A stretch of 64,000 bases of DNA from Parapristionchus giblindavisi. Lineage: Eukaryota; Nematoda; Chromadorea; Rhabditida; Diplogasteridae. The notes beneath the pieces were generated by a model, which saw only the letters and a program-made list of their open reading frames with translations, did not search any database and was not told where the DNA came from. The translations under genes were made by a program, and so were the position numbers. Shown piece by piece: positions 60,701 through 64,000 of this stretch (positions are counted from its first letter, which is position 1; each line of letters starts with the position of its first letter). The DNA is taken from positions 2,232,001 to 2,296,000 of the forward strand of contig CALSFV010000202.1 in NCBI GenBank assembly GCA_943737045.1. The letters are read 5' to 3'.

Positions 60701-61791
60701 TTTCTGTTATAATATATTTAAGTGATTCAGAGAACAATTGAATCACAAGATTTGATCCAATGGGTGAGATTTCCTATAAATCCTATAAATTTCAATTACA
60801 AGGAAGACTGCATACAAGGAAAACTGGTAATTTCAGAACAACGGTGTGGACTATTTCACCATCAACAATGGATCGATTCTTGGTTTGAGTACGGAACTTC
60901 TCGAGATGAATGCAGTATCATTTGATGAAGGAATCGATACTCTGCGATTACTTATTCTCTCTCATAGGGAACCAGTCATCACAGGATCACTGTGAGTTCA
61001 AATACAATGTATCATACGTTGTAATATTAGTACATTGTAATAAGATGAAGGCTGCCAAGCTCATTCTATATAATATAAATAATGAAATACATACTAAAAA
61101 AATTGAAATGACACTGTAACAATTTCAGTTTGCCACTGCACGTATCGACCAAATCAGAATCACTCAAACTATCATCTGAGTCTTCCCAATCCGATGTATC
61201 CTCGGTATGTGCTATCTTCAGACAAAACACAATCATTATTAAAATTATTTAACATTGTCTTATATTATATATTTGCAAGAGATTAAAAATTATCTAAAAT
61301 AATAATGATAAATGTCTCAAGGCAAAGAGAAGGAAGTTATATTAGTAATAGTAAAAGAGCTAAATAAACAAGATAAATTCGTTTATTCACCAGATAAGCT
61401 CAAATCCTATTTACAGTTGACCCCTTCCTCTTCACCAGTGAAAGAATGCGATGATTCGTCAATAACAGAAGAACCAATAGCTGAAGCTCCTCCAATCCCT
61501 TCAGCTCGTGCTACGGCTCCCTCTCACAAACGTTTCAAGTCCTACGATGAAAAGCCCGCTCCTGTCAGAAAAGCGGCGTTCTCACTTGATAGTGAAAAGC
61601 CCCTGAATATGTCCCATGATAGTCTATTAGATAAGAACAATAGACAACTTCCTTCATATGATAACTATGTCGCCTCTTCCAAAGAAAATCTTCTAGCAAA
61701 GATTGATCCATTAAAGAGGTGCAAATCAGAAGACGGAGTAAAAAGAAAGTTTGGATTTGTCAGTATTAGCCCGTATGAAACGCTTGTTTAG
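57711..61791 (+). CDS. P-loop GTPase-like protein with disordered C-terminus, 451 aa
   Basis: Exons: 57711-57783, 58311-58396, 59227-59371, 59662-59787, 59933-60009, 60101-60130 (end uncertain), 60230-60319, 60523-60612, 60731-60763, 60837-60991, 61129-61204, 61417-61791. All phases agree. The start ATG directly follows ACATAG, as in a trans-spliced leader. Seen: Walker A/G1 at about residue 68 (ILLIGPKSSGKTALVNSF), G3-like DTPSLG at about 140, and a G4-position strand IIPVITFAKK, where the usual (N/T)KxD is degenerate. The last 125 residues are Ser/Pro/Lys-rich and probably disordered. It resembles translation- or septin-like P-loop GTPases, but I cannot assign a family. The donor of exon 60101 could also be after 60113. 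Nucleotide binding is well supported; hydrolysis and role are not. Confidence 0.78.
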
Positions 61792-61919
61792 TTTTATGTT
61801 CTGTAATGACAACACTTGCTCAATTACACCTTATCTAGCTAGCTTTCACCCATTGTCTGTATAGATTGCCTTGATAAAGTGTAGTTCCATTGAATGCGTA
61901 TTGAAAATAGTATTTTAGT

Positions 61920-61925
61920 AATAAA
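61920..61925 (+). terminator. Polyadenylation signal of the GTPase-like gene
   Basis: A canonical AATAAA lies 129 bases after the stop codon at 61791. Confidence 0.6.
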
Positions 61926-62330
61926 ACAATCAAAATTCAGAAGAATTTAAATGACAAACATTCAACATAGTGCAACAACAAAATATTTCTTAAATATCAT
62001 ACAAAATATAATATTTCATTCATGCAATGGTCCAAATTTTAATGTTCCGCAAAAAGAAGCGTTTGCTCTTACCACGATGACCATGTATACTGTACGTAGG
62101 ATGAGAGGGACATTCAAAAGGAGTGTGTCTCTTCTCTCTCCCCAAACAGCTGACCTGTCAGTTTTCATCGCTGTTTACTTTCTTCTCTAGCGCATTTCTC
62201 ATCATTTTGTCATTTAGTTTAATTACCAAATCACCTCCGTTCGTTGTTCTAATTAAGAATGAATCACGAAGAGCTTCATCGTCCTTGTCGTCGACTCTAT
62301 CCTTATTATTTTCATTTATTGGTCTTTTAC

Positions 62331-62332
62331 AG
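62331..62332 (+). promoter_or_regulatory. Likely spliced-leader acceptor of the NRAMP gene
   Basis: GGTCTTTTACAG stands eight bases before the first ATG, about 540 bp after the stop of the upstream same-strand gene. Trans-splicing to SL1 or SL2 would remove everything before it. Confidence 0.6.
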
Positions 62333-62340
62333 GGTAAAGA

Positions 62341-63848
62341 ATGGCGACTTGGCAGGAGGACGAATATGATGTTCTTATAGATGAACATGGTATATTATTC
62401 ATCAATGTTATTTGTTTATTTATAATCCCTTCCACAATTAACAATAAGAGAATCAAATACAATTGTTTGTTTGTATGTCCTTCCAATTTTGAGTCATTTG
62501 TACTAAGTCAACTATTGACAGTATGGGGGCTATTGTGCAAATATTATTTCCAAAAGGAACGATACAAATAGAGAAAACAATGTCAATTCATCCTCTTCTC
62601 CTCTTCTCATTCACATTATCGTTCCTGTCATAATTCCATTCCATTGCCTTTATTGCCGTAAACTCTCGCTCGCTCAAACTCCTCCTACTAGTGCAAATCC
62701 GTATAGAGAGAAGATGTGATAGTATCATTGACATGACAAATTTTGAACCATTCATTGCCACTGTTTATAGAGATGGATCAACAACGAATCAGAGAGGAAG
62801 AGGACGAGAAAATAGAAGTTCCCATTGATGATGACAAGGTTTATTTACCATTTGTTTATGTTTAGTTCTGTTTTTTTTAAAGAATTACATTTGATTGTTA
62901 ATTCGAACAGCTATTCTTTAAAAAATCTACTACTCAGCTTAACAAGATGCTTTATTAGTAATAGGCTACTGTATACGCTACTTATATTTCATTTTGCCCT
63001 GTGATAGAGCTCTTATATTGTCATTTTATACAATCAATACACAGACAAATTTTACAATTCACTACCAATCAAGATTCTGCACGCATCAACCTAATACCGG
63101 CAGTAGTCATTGAGGAATATAGTGATTGATATTCTTACAGAGATGGTTCTCGTTCCGTACTCTATGGGCTTACACCGGACCGGGTTTCCTTATGAGTATC
63201 GCCTATCTCGATCCGGGTAATATCGAGAGTGATCTACAGAGTGGAGCTCAAGCTCAGTATAAGGTTGGTATCGTCGATCTCCTTTCCAGTATCATTATGT
63301 TACGCGAGAGGAGTGATTTGTAGGTGATGGCGTATATTTTGAGATTATCATTTTATTCTTTCTCGGCCCCACAGATTCAAATAATTTCAATACAATTAGA
63401 GTCGATGATCAATTTTCGATGTTTGTTCTGCTCTGTGAGTGCGTCATTGCATAGATAGATCATGTTCATGTAAAGGTTATTACATGTCCTATTCAATATT
63501 CATGAGCCGTGATTTATAGGGAAGAAGTGTTGAGATAGAGTGATAGATATGGCAACCCTGTTGATATGCGTATCATCTCTCATCATTATGTATAATATTG
63601 GTAACGCTTTTTCTTTGAAAGAGATGAAAAGAAATTAAGAAAAATGGCAAGAAAGAACCCAACAAAAATATATCACACATTCCCATCAATTTTTTTGTTT
63701 TTTTGGAACAATGCATATTACACGACAGTGATAATAATTACTTATTTTTCAGCTATTATGGGTTCTTCTCTTCGCCCATATCATTGGAATGCTTCTACAA
63801 AGAATGAGTGCGAGACTCGGTGTTGTCACTGGACAGCACATGGCGGAG
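62341..63848 (+). CDS. NRAMP-family divalent metal transporter, N-terminal part
   Basis: Exons 62341-62389, 62771-62838, 63141-63263 and 63753-63848 join in phase. The gene continues past the right edge. The first 39 residues are an acidic cytosolic tail ([14 protein letters not shown]). Then comes the family hallmark of TM1: [20 protein letters not shown], with the metal-binding DPGN, followed by [10 protein letters not shown] and TM2/TM3 ([30 protein letters not shown]). NRAMP proteins move Fe2+, Mn2+ and related ions with protons across plasma or endosomal membranes; in worms they are called SMF. I cannot tell which paralogue this is, so no symbol is given. The 5' splice after the last exon is GTTAGT. 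Confidence 0.95.
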
Positions 63849-64000
63849 GTTAGTGGAGAAGCTATCTTATGATATTAAATATTTTTTCAACAATAAAATT
63901 GATTTGGTATAAAGATCGAAATCTTGCGCCACGTATCACAATCTCTTTCATACTCTTCCTAGACTATTCATTTTCGGCATCATTGCTCTTGTTTTTGTGT

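Noticed and set aside
60730..60925. Continuous 67-aa frame instead of exons 60731-60763 and 60837-60991
   Set aside because: It stops early. Using the GTGAGA donor and TTTCAG acceptor gives a longer frame that joins in phase to the next exon.

Overview
This window looks like nuclear DNA of a free-living or rhabditid-type nematode. The genes are split into many small exons with GT..AG introns whose acceptors are mostly of the worm type (TTTTCAG, TTTCCAG, TTACAG). Several first exons start just after a bare splice acceptor, as expected for spliced-leader trans-splicing. The DNA is AT-rich, and the last gene is plainly an NRAMP metal transporter of the worm SMF kind. I cannot name the species.

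Layout. 65-8391 (-): the 3' two thirds of a large Gln/Pro/Ser-rich AT-hook protein (15 exons, all frames joining cleanly), with a 1.44-kb palindromic TA-flanked element in one intron. 8392-14760: gene-free, with a purine-rich tract, a (TA)n tract and a dead mariner. 14761-31000: small secreted-protein genes (95-aa peptide; minus-strand peptide at 18-19.9 kb; 107-aa N-glycosylated candidate; 204-aa saposin-domain protein), one tRNA-His, and many foldback elements and mariner relics. 33279-35230 (+): a 190-aa protein with an acidic tail, its introns filled with hairpin elements. 36108-39420: a foldback element with tRNA-like promoter boxes in both arms, then a 721-codon reverse transcriptase on the minus strand. 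40127-41390: a second TA-flanked foldback element. 44947-55325 (+): a 27-exon gene for a roughly 1,050-aa His/Ser/Glu-rich protein with several possible alternative first exons, an 8-bp-TSD MITE lying on one splice donor and a tRNA-derived SINE in its last intron. 57711-61791 (+): a 451-aa P-loop GTPase-like protein. 62341 to the right end (+): the N-terminus of the NRAMP transporter.

The genes do not form one pathway. The GTPase-like gene and the NRAMP gene are head to tail, about 550 bp apart, and could share an operon. The most unusual feature is the density of inverted-repeat elements: at least eight, of several families. The most notable are the 20.8-22.4 kb element, built of 4+4 mirrored pairs of a TCGGTGGGTCAGAT motif, and the RT-like ORF, long and open but without the expected Asp in motif A. 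Exon joins were worked out by hand from reading frames and splice sites. Names were given only where family motifs are visible.
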